Below, piece after piece: positions 41,639 to 50,372 of a stretch of DNA of 64,000 nucleotides. Every line of letters begins with the position of its first letter. Positions within the stretch are counted from its first letter, which is position 1. The DNA lies in assembly GCF_009823805.1 (NCBI RefSeq), contig NZ_WUEK01000014.1:45472-109471 (forward strand), in the 5' to 3' direction. The translations under genes were made by a program, and so were the position numbers. The stretch is from Nocardioides flavescens. GTDB lineage: Bacteria > Actinomycetota > Actinomycetes > Propionibacteriales > Nocardioidaceae. The notes below the pieces were generated by a model that saw only the letters and a list, made by a program, of their open reading frames with translations, did not search any database and was not told where the DNA came from.

Positions 41639-41998
41639 GTGTCGACACGCCCTCCCCTGGTACCCCACTGGGGCTTGGCCACCGTCACGGGCGACTCCAT
41701 GCGGCCCGCCCTGCGCCCCGGTGACCGCCTGCTCGTGAGGTACGACCGCCGACCGCGGGAGGGCGACGTCGTGGTCGCGACGCTGGCCGACGGCACCCTC
41801 GTCACCAAGCGCGCCGTCGAGCGGCGTACGACGCGCACCGGCGAGCCGGCGTGGTGGCTGCTGAGCGACGACCCCCGGCGCGGTGTCGACTCGCGTCACC
41901 GAGGCCCCGTGCGCGACGCGGACGTGCACGGCGTGGTCGTCATGCGGATCTGGCCGCCGGGGCGCCGCAGGGCTGTGCCAGACTCCTGCGGTGCCTGA
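41639..41998 (+). CDS. sodX: Nickel-type superoxide dismutase maturation protease SodX
   Basis: A 119-residue S26 (signal-peptidase-like) protease. VTGDSMRPALRPGDRLLV carries the catalytic Ser and GDVVVATLADGTLVTKRAV the Lys. There is no membrane anchor, as in other SodX proteins, which cut the propeptide of NiSOD. GTG at 41639 is the likely start; the frame is open a little further but would run into the divergent promoter. The 85-bp gap to sodN must hold both promoters. It overlaps the malic enzyme start by 8 bp. Confidence 0.9.
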   Translation: MSTRPPLVPHWGLATVTGDSMRPALRPGDRLLVRYDRRPREGDVVVATLADGTLVTKRAVERRTTRTGEPAWWLLSDDPRRGVDSRHRGPVRDADVHGVVVMRIWPPGRRRAVPDSCGA

Positions 41999-43181
41999 AT
42001 CGAGCTCCGTGAGCGGACATCCGCACGCTGGTGACCCGGTCTTCGACCTCCATGTCGGCGGCAAGATGGAGGTCGCCAGCACGGTCGGCCTCGCCACCCG
42101 CGACGACCTCTCGCTGGCCTACACCCCCGGCGTGGCCCGGGTCTGCGAGGCCATCGCCGACGACCCGGAGATGACGCGCCACTACACGTGGGTGCCCAAC
42201 GTCGTCGCCGTCGTCAGCGACGGCACCGCGGTGCTGGGCCTCGGGGACATCGGCCCGGCGGCGGCCATGCCCGTGATGGAGGGCAAGGCGGTGCTGTTCA
42301 AGTCGTTCGGCGGCGTCGACGCCGTGCCGATCTGCCTCGACACGACCGACACCGAGGAGATCATCGAGACGGTGGCGCGGCTCGCGCCGAGCTTCGGCGG
42401 CATCAACCTCGAGGACATCTCGGCGCCGCGGTGCTTCGAGATCGAGGACCGCCTCAAGGAGCGCCTCGACATCCCCGTCTTCCACGACGACCAGCACGGC
42501 ACCGCCGTGGTGGCCCTCGCGGCCCTGCAGAACGCCCTCAAGCTCACCGGCCGCGACCCCGGCACCACCCGTGTCGTCATCTCCGGAGCGGGCGCCGCGG
42601 GAGTCGCCGTGGCCAAGATCCTGCTCAACGCCGGCATCACCGACCTCGCCGTCACCGACCGCAAGGGCGTCCTGCACTCCTCGCGCAGCGACCTCACGCC
42701 CGTCAAGAAGGCGCTGGCCGCGCTGACGGCCGACCAGACCGGCCGCACCGGGAGCCTGGCCGACGTGCTCGACGGCGCCGACGTCTACATCGGCCTGTCG
42801 GGCGGCACCGTGCCCGAGGAGGACGTCGCCCGGATGGCGCCCGAGTCGATCATCTTCGGCCTGGCGAACCCCACGCCCGAGGTCCACCCCGACGTGGCGC
42901 ACAAGTACGCGCGGATCGTTGCCACCGGTCGCTCCGACTTCCCCAACCAGATCAACAACGTGCTGGCCTTCCCGGGGATCTTCCGGGGCGCCTTCGACGC
43001 CCACGCGACGGCGATCACCGAGGGGATGAAGCTCGCGGCCGCGACGGCGCTGGCGGACCTGGTCGGCGACGACCTCGCCGAGGACCTCATCGTGCCCTCG
43101 CCGTTCGACCCGCGCGTGGGCCCTGCCGTCTCCGCCGCGGTTGCCGAGGCCGCTCGTCGAGACGGGGTCGCCCGCGCCTGA
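41991..43181 (+). CDS. NAD(P)-dependent malic enzyme
   Basis: A 396-residue malic enzyme of the short bacterial type without phosphotransacetylase domain. Seen are SLAYTPGVARVCEAI (catalytic Tyr), GKAVLFKSFGGVDAVPICLD (Lys), the metal site VFHDDQHGTAVV, the cofactor loop VISGAGAAGVAV and a GLANPTPEV end block. It decarboxylates malate to pyruvate. GTG at 41991 overlaps sodX; a GTG at 42009 would shorten it by six residues. Confidence 0.93.
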   Translation: MPESSSVSGHPHAGDPVFDLHVGGKMEVASTVGLATRDDLSLAYTPGVARVCEAIADDPEMTRHYTWVPNVVAVVSDGTAVLGLGDIGPAAAMPVMEGKAVLFKSFGGVDAVPICLDTTDTEEIIETVARLAPSFGGINLEDISAPRCFEIEDRLKERLDIPVFHDDQHGTAVVALAALQNALKLTGRDPGTTRVVISGAGAAGVAVAKILLNAGITDLAVTDRKGVLHSSRSDLTPVKKALAALTADQTGRTGSLADVLDGADVYIGLSGGTVPEEDVARMAPESIIFGLANPTPEVHPDVAHKYARIVATGRSDFPNQINNVLAFPGIFRGAFDAHATAITEGMKLAAATALADLVGDDLAEDLIVPSPFDPRVGPAVSAAVAEAARRDGVARA

Positions 43182-43224
43182 GGGCTGCTGACGCGTCCTC
43201 GGGCCTCCCGCTAGGTTCGAGGAC

Positions 43225-44193
43225 ATGTTCGCCGTCTACGCAGAGTCGTTCTCGAAGCAGGACCCGCTGAGCGGACTGGTGGTGGGGGAGCGCCCCGACC
43301 CCGAGGTGCCCGACGGGTGGACCACGGTGACCGTCAAGGCCGCCTCGCTCAACCACCACGACCTGTTCTCGCTGCGCGGGGTCGGGCTGCGCGAGGAGGC
43401 GCTGCCGATGATCCTCGGCTGCGACGCCGCGGGGCTCGACGAGGACGGCAACGAGGTCGTCGTGCACGCGGTCGTCAGCAGTCCTGACTGGACGGGCGAC
43501 GAGACCCTCGACCCGAAGCGCTCGCTCCTCTCCGAGCGGCACCAGGGCACGATGGCTGCCCGGGTCGCGGTGCCGCGCCGCAACGTCGTGCCCAAGCCGG
43601 ACTCGCTCTCGTTCGCCGAGGCGGCCTGCCTGCCCACCGCCTGGCTCACGGCGTACCGGATGCTCTTCACCCGGGGCGGGCTCACCGCCGGCGAGACCGT
43701 GCTCGTGCAGGGTGCCGGGGGAGGGGTGGCGACCGCCGCGATCACCCTGGCGCGCGCCGCCGGACTGCGGGTGCTGGTCACCAGCCGCGACGAGGCCAAG
43801 GGGCAGAAGGCGATCGAGCTGGGCGCCCACGAGGCGTTCGAGTCCGGCGCACGGCTGCCCGAGAAGGTCGACGCCGTCATCGAGACCGTCGGCAAGGCGA
43901 CCTGGTCGCACTCCATCCGCTCGCTGCGCCCGGGCGGGCGCCTCATCACCTCCGGCACCACCTCCGGCCCCGACCTCGACGACGCCGAGCTCACCCGCAT
44001 CTTCTTCCTCCAGCTGAGCGTCATCGGCTCGACGATGGGCACCCGCGACGAGCTCGCCTCCCTCGTGGCGCTCCTCGACGCCTCCGGCGCACGACCGCTG
44101 ATCGACCGCGAGCTGCCGTTCGAGCAGGCCCGCGACGGGTTCGCGGCGATGCTCGACGGCGACGTGTTCGGCAAGATCGTCTTCACGGCCTGA
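43225..44193 (+). CDS. Zinc-binding-type alcohol dehydrogenase / quinone oxidoreductase
   Basis: A 322-residue MDR-superfamily protein. It has SLNHHDLFSLRGVG, MILGCDAAGL, the nucleotide-binding VLVQGAGGGVATAAITLARA and the C-terminal EQARDGFAAMLDGDVFGKIV. The Cys residues of the structural zinc lobe are absent, so it is nearer the zinc-free quinone-oxidoreductase group. It reduces an unknown carbonyl or enone with NAD(P)H. It precedes an SDR gene by 11 bp, probably in one transcript. Confidence 0.88.
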   Translation: MFAVYAESFSKQDPLSGLVVGERPDPEVPDGWTTVTVKAASLNHHDLFSLRGVGLREEALPMILGCDAAGLDEDGNEVVVHAVVSSPDWTGDETLDPKRSLLSERHQGTMAARVAVPRRNVVPKPDSLSFAEAACLPTAWLTAYRMLFTRGGLTAGETVLVQGAGGGVATAAITLARAAGLRVLVTSRDEAKGQKAIELGAHEAFESGARLPEKVDAVIETVGKATWSHSIRSLRPGGRLITSGTTSGPDLDDAELTRIFFLQLSVIGSTMGTRDELASLVALLDASGARPLIDRELPFEQARDGFAAMLDGDVFGKIVFTA

Positions 44194-44204
44194 GAGGACC
44201 ACCG

Positions 44205-44879
44205 ATGGCCACCCACCTGCTCACCGGCGCCGGCTCGGGCATCGGCGCGCTGCTCGCGGAGCGGCTGCTCGAGCGCGGCGACGACCTCGTGCTCCTCGCC
44301 CGCTCCACCGAGAGGGCCCACGACCTGCGCGAGGAGCTGCCCGGCGCCACCGTGGTGGTCGCCGACCTCGCCGACCCGGCGGGCCTCGAGGCCCTCGATC
44401 TGCCGGACGCGCTCGACTCGCTGGTCCACGCGGCCGGCATGGTCGACCTCGGTCCCGTCGCCGACCTCAGCACGCAGGCGTGGCAGCAGCAGGTGACGGT
44501 CAACCTCGTCGCCCCCGCCGTGCTCACCCGGCGCGCGCTGCCCGCCCTGCGGGCGGCGCGCGGCACGGTCGTGCTCGTGAACTCGGGCGCCGGGCTGTTC
44601 GCCCACCCCGGCTGGTCGGCGTACGCCGCCTCCAAGCACGGGCTCAAGGCGCTCGCCGACTCGCTGCGCGCCGAGGAGCAGGAGCACGGGGTGCGGGTCA
44701 CCTCGCTGTTCCCCGGCCGCACCGCCACGCCGATGCAGGCGAAGGTGCACGAGCAGGAGGGCAAGGACTACGACCCGGCGGCCTGGATCGACCCTGCCAC
44801 CGTCGTCGACGCCGTCCTGCACGTGCTCGACCTGCCCGGTGACGCCACCATCACGGACCTGACGGTGAAGCCCCGGTAG
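44205..44879 (+). CDS. SDR-family oxidoreductase
   Basis: A 224-residue short-chain dehydrogenase with LTGAGSGIGALLAERLLERG, LVHAAGMVDLG instead of NNAG, VLVNSGAGLFAHP (Ser) and YAASKHGLKALADSL (Tyr/Lys). It is on the short side for the family because the C-terminal lid is reduced. The substrate is unknown. It converges end to end with the TetR gene without any gap. Confidence 0.88.
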   Translation: MATHLLTGAGSGIGALLAERLLERGDDLVLLARSTERAHDLREELPGATVVVADLADPAGLEALDLPDALDSLVHAAGMVDLGPVADLSTQAWQQQVTVNLVAPAVLTRRALPALRAARGTVVLVNSGAGLFAHPGWSAYAASKHGLKALADSLRAEEQEHGVRVTSLFPGRTATPMQAKVHEQEGKDYDPAAWIDPATVVDAVLHVLDLPGDATITDLTVKPR

Positions 44880-45500
44880 TCAGCCGCGTGACTCCCAGTT
44901 GAGGGCGCCGACGAGCACCATCCGCAGCTGCGTGCGGGCGGTCTCGACGATCTGCTTCTCGACCCCGGGGCGACCGGCGGCCTCCATGATCTGCTCGGCG
45001 GTGCCGACCATCGAGGTCACCATGAGGTTGGCGAGCACGCGCAGGTCCTCGGGCGACCAGCCGCCGGTGCCGGGCAGTCGGGTGAGGTCGGCGGCGAGCT
45101 CGCGCTCGCACAGCTCGATCTCGTGGCGGATGGCCTCGCGGACCGACGGCGGACCGGCGGCGCGCTCGCGCGCGATGAACAGGAAGTGCTGGCGCTGGCG
45201 GTGGACGTGGTCGACGAGCACCTCGACCGAGCTGTCGACGATGGTGGCGTACGACGGGTCGCCCTGCCGGATGTCGCGCAGCATCGCGCGCAGGCTGACG
45301 AACGACTCGTCGACCAGGGCCATGCCGAGGTCCTCGATGGAGTCGAAGTGGCGGTAGAAGGCGGTCGGCACGATGCCGACCTCCTTCGCGACCTGACGGA
45401 GCGACAGGGCGACGAGCGACGACTCCTCGCACAGTCGCAGTGCGGCGTCGAGGATGGCGCGTCGGGTGCGCTCCTTGCGCTCTCCTCGGGACTCGGCCAT
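44880..45500 (-). CDS. TetR-family transcriptional regulator
   Basis: A 206-residue TetR regulator. The DNA-binding domain is RTRRAILDAALRLCEESSL, ALSLRQVAKEVGIVPTAFYR and HFDSIEDLGMALVDES. The C-terminal half is a ligand-binding helix bundle. It is divergent from the ferredoxin-reductase/desaturase pair, 139 bp away, with an operator-like dyad between them. In mycobacteria a TetR protein sits next to the corresponding desaturase genes, so it probably senses fatty acids or acyl-CoA. That ligand is inferred. Confidence 0.9.
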   Translation of the reverse strand: MAESRGERKERTRRAILDAALRLCEESSLVALSLRQVAKEVGIVPTAFYRHFDSIEDLGMALVDESFVSLRAMLRDIRQGDPSYATIVDSSVEVLVDHVHRQRQHFLFIARERAAGPPSVREAIRHEIELCERELAADLTRLPGTGGWSPEDLRVLANLMVTSMVGTAEQIMEAAGRPGVEKQIVETARTQLRMVLVGALNWESRG

Positions 45501-45582
45501 TCCCCCATCCTATTCGTGCACACGTGTCCCCTATCACCTCAGGAGCGCCTTGACCTCCCCTGGGGTGGTTCGAGAGAGTTTG

Positions 45583-45600
45583 AGTGTACGGACGTGCACT
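45583..45600. promoter_or_regulatory. Probable TetR operator upstream of the desaturase operon
   Basis: AGTGTACGGACGTGCACT is an imperfect 18-bp inverted repeat (half-sites AGTGTACG and CGTGCACT, 14 of 18 symmetric positions). It lies 39 bp before the reductase start and downstream of a TTGACC -35-like box at 45550-45555. A second partial dyad (GTGCACACGTGT) lies near the regulator's own start at about 45517-45528. Confidence 0.55.
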
Positions 45601-45639
45601 GATCGTCCGACCCGATCTTCCACTCCGAGGAGGCACCAC

Positions 45640-46716
45640 ATGGGACTCGCGACCACCGTGCTCCGCTCGAAGGCGCTCGCTGCGCTGACCTCGCCGCACG
45701 GCGTCGACCGCTACCTGGAGCAGGTCAACCCGATGTGGGCCGCCCACGAGGTCCGCGCGCGCATCGTGGACATCCACCGCGAGGTCGACGTGCCCGGTCA
45801 CCCGCCGGTCGCCACGATCACGCTGCAGCCCACCTCGACCTGGCGAGGACACCGTGCCGGCCAGCACGTCCAGCTCGGCGTCGAGGTCGACGGCGCGCGT
45901 CGTACGACGCGGGTCTTCACGATCTCCAGCCCCGACTCGCACGCCGGTGACCGGTTCACGGTGACGATGCGGGCCAACCCCGACGGCGTCGTGTCGCGCT
46001 ACCTCGTCGAGCGGGCCCGGCCGGGCACGATGGTCCACCTCTCGCAGGCGCAGGGCGAGTTCGTCCTGCCCGACCGCGTGCCCGAACGCATCCTGTTCAT
46101 CTCCGGCGGCTCCGGGATCACTCCCGTCATGTCGATGCTGCGCTCCCTGCAGCGCCGCACCCACCGCGGCCACGTGACGTTCCTGCACTACGCGCAGAGC
46201 CCCGAGCACCAGATCTTCGCCGACGAGCTCGACGAGATCCGACGCTCCGGTCACGGCATCGACGTGCACCTGCTGCACCCGGAGCTCGGCGACCCCAACC
46301 TCTCGCCGGCCTACCTCGAGCGGCTGGTCCCGGGCTACCGAGACGTCGCGACCTGGGCCTGCGGCCCGGCGCCGATGATCGAGGGCGTCCAGGCGGCGTA
46401 CGCCGACTCCGACGCGTTGCGCGTCGAGTACTTCAAGCCGCCCCGCGCGGCGACCGGCGAGGCCGGCGGCACCGTGAGCTTCGAGCGCTCGGGCAAGAGC
46501 GCCGACAACACCGGCGCCTCGCTGCTCGAGCAGGCCGAGGCCCTCGGGCTCAAGCCTGAGTTCGGCTGCCGGATGGGCATCTGCTTCTCCTGCGTGTCGA
46601 AGAAGACCGACGGCACCGTGCGCAACGTGCTGACCGGCGAGGAGTCCTCGCTGCCCGACGAGGACGTCCGCATCTGCGTGAGCGCGCCCGTGGGCGACTG
46701 CTCCGTCGACCTCTGA
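45640..46716 (+). CDS. Ferredoxin reductase with FAD, NAD and plant-type [2Fe-2S] domains (Rv3230c-like)
   Basis: A 358-residue electron-transfer protein. An FAD-binding barrel (GHRAGQHVQLGVEV, RVFTISSPD) is followed by an NAD(P)-binding domain (ILFISGGSGITPVMSMLRSL, TWACGPAPMIE). A C-terminal plant-type ferredoxin domain has FGCRMGICFSCVSKK and a later ICVSAP Cys as iron-sulfur ligands. It passes electrons from NAD(P)H to the acyl desaturase encoded next, the same pairing as Rv3230c-DesA3 in Mycobacterium. The ATG has an AGGAGG site. Confidence 0.92.
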   Translation: MGLATTVLRSKALAALTSPHGVDRYLEQVNPMWAAHEVRARIVDIHREVDVPGHPPVATITLQPTSTWRGHRAGQHVQLGVEVDGARRTTRVFTISSPDSHAGDRFTVTMRANPDGVVSRYLVERARPGTMVHLSQAQGEFVLPDRVPERILFISGGSGITPVMSMLRSLQRRTHRGHVTFLHYAQSPEHQIFADELDEIRRSGHGIDVHLLHPELGDPNLSPAYLERLVPGYRDVATWACGPAPMIEGVQAAYADSDALRVEYFKPPRAATGEAGGTVSFERSGKSADNTGASLLEQAEALGLKPEFGCRMGICFSCVSKKTDGTVRNVLTGEESSLPDEDVRICVSAPVGDCSVDL

Positions 46717-46759
46717 TCCACACCCCTCCACCCTCGAGAACGAACCGAAGGGACGAACC

Positions 46760-47860
46760 GTGAAGACCAACAAGACCACCCTCAGCGACGAGCAGCTCGA
46801 GAAGTTCGGCGAGGAGATGGACGCCATCCGTCAGCGGATCATCGCCGACCTCGGCGAGGAGGACGCGGCGTACATCCGCAAGGTCGTCAAGACCCAGCGC
46901 CAGTTCGAGGTCGCGGGCCGTGCGCTGATGTACCTCCCGCCGGCGTGGCCGCTGGCCGTGGCCTCGCTCAGCATCTCCAAGATCCTGGACAACATGGAGA
47001 TCGGCCACAACGTCATGCACGGGCAGTACGACTGGATGGGCGACCCCGGCCTGAACTCGCGGATGTACGAGTGGGACAACGTGTGCCCCTCGGAGCAGTG
47101 GAAGAACAGCCACAACTACATTCACCACACCTACACCAACATCCTCGGCAAGGACCGTGACATCGGCTACGGCATCCTGCGCATGGACGAGGACCAGAAG
47201 TGGCACCCCTACTACCTCGGCAACCCGCTCTACGCGTTCGCGCTGATGGTGTTCTTCGAGTGGGGCGTCGCGCTGCACGACCTCGAGGTCGAGAACATCG
47301 TCGCGGGCAAGCGCAAGGTGTCGGAGAACGCCGCCCTGCACGCCGGCATCATGCGCAAGGTCAAGCGTCAGGCGCTCAAAGACTACCTGCTGTTCCCCGC
47401 GCTCACCGGGCCGCTGTTCCCGTTGACCTTCACCGGCAACGCGATCGCCAACCTCGTGCGCAACGTGTGGGCGTTCAACATCATCTTCTGCGGTCACTTC
47501 CCGGCCGGCGTGGCGACGTTCTCGCAGGAGGAGTGCGAGGACGAGAGCCGCGGCCACTGGTACTACCGCCAGCTGCTCGGCTCGGCCAACATCACCGGCG
47601 GCAAGCTCTTCCACGTGATGACCGGCAACCTCAGCCACCAGATCGAGCACCACCTGTTCCCCGACCTCCCGGCGCGCCGCTACCCGGAGATCGCGGTCGA
47701 GGTGCGTGAGATCTGCGAGCGCTACGGCCTGCAGTACAACACCGGTCGGCTCGGCAAGCAGCTCGGCTCGGTGGCCAAGAAGATCTGCCGGATGGCGCTG
47801 CCCGACCGCAAGGTCGAGGAGAGGACGAGCGCGCCGGTCGCCGAGCCCGTCGCAGCCTGA
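46760..47860 (+). CDS. desA3: Membrane stearoyl-CoA delta-9 desaturase (DesA3-like)
   Basis: A 366-residue di-iron membrane desaturase. The three histidine boxes are present: EIGHNVMHGQYDW (HxxxH), NSHNYIHHTYTN (HxxHH) and LSHQIEHHLFPD (HxxHH). Hydrophobic segments lie between them. It introduces a cis double bond into acyl-CoA for membrane lipids, using electrons from the upstream reductase 43 bp away. Regulation by the divergent TetR gene is likely. Confidence 0.93.
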   Translation: MKTNKTTLSDEQLEKFGEEMDAIRQRIIADLGEEDAAYIRKVVKTQRQFEVAGRALMYLPPAWPLAVASLSISKILDNMEIGHNVMHGQYDWMGDPGLNSRMYEWDNVCPSEQWKNSHNYIHHTYTNILGKDRDIGYGILRMDEDQKWHPYYLGNPLYAFALMVFFEWGVALHDLEVENIVAGKRKVSENAALHAGIMRKVKRQALKDYLLFPALTGPLFPLTFTGNAIANLVRNVWAFNIIFCGHFPAGVATFSQEECEDESRGHWYYRQLLGSANITGGKLFHVMTGNLSHQIEHHLFPDLPARRYPEIAVEVREICERYGLQYNTGRLGKQLGSVAKKICRMALPDRKVEERTSAPVAEPVAA

Positions 47861-47877
47861 CGCGGCACACTGGTGGC

Positions 47878-48102
47878 ATGACCGGTGACACGAGCGGTGA
47901 CATGAGCGGGGACGACCACCTCTCCGGCCCCGAGATCGGCAAGGACGCCCTGCAGTCCACCGTCGAGGCGGCGGCCACCACCGTCGGGGAGGTGGCCGTC
48001 ATCGTCACCAACGCGGTGCGCGACATCGCGACCGCGCTCGGTGGGTTCGCCACCGAGGTGTTCGAGATCCGGGACTCGGCGCGCAAGGCGTCCGAGGACT
48101 AG
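47878..48102 (+). CDS. Small hypothetical protein, 74 residues
   Basis: A 74-residue acidic protein from ATG at 47878. An unstructured Asp/Gly/Ser start is followed by one long amphipathic to hydrophobic helix (LQSTVEAAATTVGEVAVIVT, NAVRDIATALGGFATEVFEI). It lies 17 bp after the desaturase gene and may be co-transcribed. It overlaps the end of the convergent gene by 4 bp. No family is recognised. Confidence 0.6.
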   Translation: MTGDTSGDMSGDDHLSGPEIGKDALQSTVEAAATTVGEVAVIVTNAVRDIATALGGFATEVFEIRDSARKASED

Positions 48103-48752
48103 CCAGTCTCCCCGAACGCCATCCGGAAGCCCGCCAGCCGCACCGAGCCGAGCTGGCGGGCTCCGGCCATCCAGCCGAGCGGCCCGTCCGGGTTGACGTC
48201 CCAGCGGGCGCGGGCAGCGAAGGTGTGGGCCGAGCCGCGGATCGGAGCCGCGCGCGGCTCGTCCCCGGTGTCGGGGAGGCCGGTCTGCGAGGTCGCGCCG
48301 GCGAACGGCGTACGCGGCACGGCCCGGGAGACATCGGTGAAGGATGCCCGCGCGATGGGCACCCGGCCGTCCCGGGCCGTCCACTCCGTCGTCGCGAGCG
48401 GGCCGCGGTGCGCCGTGTCGAGCTCGAAGTCGGCGAGGCCCTTGGGGATCGCCCACAGCTCGCGGCCACCCGCCATCGACTCGGGGGAGTCGACCCAGAT
48501 GTCGGTGATGGTGACGTGGGGCCGACGGGTGCCCGCCGCCCTCACCGGCCGAGCCACGAGCAGCTCGGAGTAGGTCAGTGGACTCGGCTCGTCGTAGGAG
48601 ACGAACGCTGCGGCGTAGAGGCCGGCGGGACGCGAGGGGTCGACCGGGCGCCGGACGCGGAACAGCGTGACCCACATCGACCCCGCCAGCGGCCAGGGCG
48701 CGGCCGGGTAGCTCACCTCGGACTCGGACGACTGCAACCACTCGACCGTCAT
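48099..48752 (-). CDS. Acetoacetate-decarboxylase-like family protein
   Basis: A 217-residue protein with the ADC fold pattern: PYPAAPW-like start, SPLTYSELLVARPV, TITDIWVDSPESMAGGRELW and AIPKGLADFEL. The GRELWAIPKGLA segment holds the position of the Schiff-base Lys of the family. Many such actinobacterial proteins are of unknown substrate. It converges with the small gene at 47878 and is divergent from the secreted DUF1906 protein. Confidence 0.78.
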   Translation of the reverse strand: MTVEWLQSSESEVSYPAAPWPLAGSMWVTLFRVRRPVDPSRPAGLYAAAFVSYDEPSPLTYSELLVARPVRAAGTRRPHVTITDIWVDSPESMAGGRELWAIPKGLADFELDTAHRGPLATTEWTARDGRVPIARASFTDVSRAVPRTPFAGATSQTGLPDTGDEPRAAPIRGSAHTFAARARWDVNPDGPLGWMAGARQLGSVRLAGFRMAFGETG

Positions 48753-48828
48753 GACCTCACCCTAGGACGCTGCGTCGCTTAGGGTCGTGGGGCACACGAC
48801 CACGACCCCACCAGGCCAAGGACGCTGC

Positions 48829-50157
48829 ATGACCTTCTCGGGACCCCGCTCCGCCACCCGCTGGACCGCCCTCCTCACCTCCGTGGCTGCGCTCGCCGCG
48901 ACGCTGCTCGTCGGCACGGCCGCCCCGTCGACGGCGGCGCCCGACCCCGCGGCCCGCAAGGCCGGCGGCTCCGCGCCGGGCTCGTTCACCGGCTACGCCT
49001 TCGACACCTGCTCCGCGCCGGCCCAGGAGGTCATGGACGCCTGGTGGGACGAGTCGCCGTACGCCGCGGTCGGTATCTACCTCGGTGGCAGCAACCGCCT
49101 GTGCGACCAGCCGCAGCTCACGCCCGGCTGGGTGGGCGCCCAGCGCGCCCAGGGCTGGCGGCTGCTGTCGCTGTGGGTCGGCCCGCAGGCCGCGTGCTCG
49201 ACGTACGCCGACAAGATGTCGTTCGACTTCCCGACCGCCGAGGCCCAGGGCCAGGCCCAGGCAGCCGCGGCGGTGACCGTGGCCCAGTCGCTCGGCATCG
49301 GTGGCGGGTCCACGCTCTACTACGACCTCGAGGACTACGACATCACCTCGACCCCGTGCCGTCAGTCGTCGCTGTGGTTCCTCAGTGGCTGGAGCAAGGG
49401 GCTTCACGCCGCGGGCTACACCTCGGGCGTCTACTCCAACATCGCGGCCGGGATTGCGGCCCTCGACTACGCCGACCGGGCGTCGTACGGCACCTACACG
49501 ATGCCGGACGAGATCTGGTTCGCCTGGAACAACAACCAGGCCGACACCGTGACCGACGAGCGCGTGCTGAGCTCGCGCTGGGACGACCACGCGCGGATCC
49601 ACCAGTACCTCCTCGACACCCCGCAGAGCTTCGGCGGCTACCCCCTGACCGTCGACGCCAACTGGGCCGACGTGGGGGAGGGCTCGGTCGCGAAGCCGGC
49701 GAAGCGGTTGTGCCGCGGCGTCGAGGTCGACCTGCGCCGCTACCCGACCCTGCGTGCCGGCAAGCGGGGTCCGGTGGTCAGCGCCGCGCAGTGCGTGCTG
49801 CGCAAGCAGCGCATCACCAACGCCCCCATCACCGGGCGGTACGACGCCCGCACCGTGGCGGCGGTGAAGAAGGCGCAGCGGAAGTTCGGCCTCAAGCCGA
49901 CCGGACGCCTCACCGCGCCCACGTGGGCCGCGCTGCTCGCCAAGGGCAAGCACCCCGACCTCAAGGTCGGGTCGACCGGTGAGCCGGTGCTGCGCCTGCA
50001 GCGGGCGCTGACCGCGGCCCTGGGCCGCAAGGTCGTCATCGACGGCGTCTACAGCGTCGACACCGCCCGGCGGGTGACCAAGCTCCAGCGCAAGCGCGGG
50101 CTGTCCGTCACCGGCGTCACCACCGCCGAGGTCTGGGACGAGCTCAGCGGGCAGTAG
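48829..50157 (+). CDS. Secreted DUF1906 (glycoside-hydrolase-like) protein with two peptidoglycan-binding domains
   Basis: A 442-residue exported protein with a signal peptide ending near APSTAA (about residue 37). The DUF1906 barrel (about 52-290) starts GYAFDTCSAPAQEVMDAWW and has STLYYDLEDYDI, the acidic region expected for a catalytic or pseudo-catalytic site. Two PG_binding_1 modules follow (about 305-370 and 380-440; ITGRYDARTVAAVKKAQRKF, IDGVYSVDTARRVTKLQRKR). It should bind, and perhaps cut, cell-wall polymers. Confidence 0.85.
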   Translation: MTFSGPRSATRWTALLTSVAALAATLLVGTAAPSTAAPDPAARKAGGSAPGSFTGYAFDTCSAPAQEVMDAWWDESPYAAVGIYLGGSNRLCDQPQLTPGWVGAQRAQGWRLLSLWVGPQAACSTYADKMSFDFPTAEAQGQAQAAAAVTVAQSLGIGGGSTLYYDLEDYDITSTPCRQSSLWFLSGWSKGLHAAGYTSGVYSNIAAGIAALDYADRASYGTYTMPDEIWFAWNNNQADTVTDERVLSSRWDDHARIHQYLLDTPQSFGGYPLTVDANWADVGEGSVAKPAKRLCRGVEVDLRRYPTLRAGKRGPVVSAAQCVLRKQRITNAPITGRYDARTVAAVKKAQRKFGLKPTGRLTAPTWAALLAKGKHPDLKVGSTGEPVLRLQRALTAALGRKVVIDGVYSVDTARRVTKLQRKRGLSVTGVTTAEVWDELSGQ

Positions 50158-50169
50158 CGCGCAGCGAGG

Positions 50170-50359
50170 GTGGTTTCGAGACAGGACTTCGTCCTTCCTC
50201 AACCACCGATGTGTCGCCACCGGTGGTTGAGGAGGTCCGCTAGGACGGTCTCGAAACCACTCGAACGTCAGTGGTTTCGAGACAGGACTTCGTCCTTCCT
50301 CAACCACCGGTGTCGTCGCCGGTGGTTGAGGAGGTCCGCTAGGACCGTCTCGAAACCAC
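50170..50359. repeat. Two tandem REP-like inverted repeat pairs (BIME-like)
   Basis: Four palindromic units of 38-39 bp lie in alternating orientation: 50170-50207, 50222-50260, 50271-50308 and 50321-50359. Each has an outer GTGGTT/AACCAC arm and an inner AGGAC/GTCCT or GGTCC/GGACC hairpin. Neighbouring units also pair with each other, giving two long hairpins. The same unit occurs at 60888-60974. The position after a secreted-protein gene and before convergent DUF6104 suggests an intergenic REP element that may also end transcription. Confidence 0.85.
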
Positions 50360-50372
50360 TCTCGGGAGTCGC

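Noticed and set aside
50170..50359. CRISPR-like array
   Set aside because: The repeats alternate in orientation, there are only two pairs, the spacers are 10-14 bp, and there are no cas genes. A REP-like element fits better.
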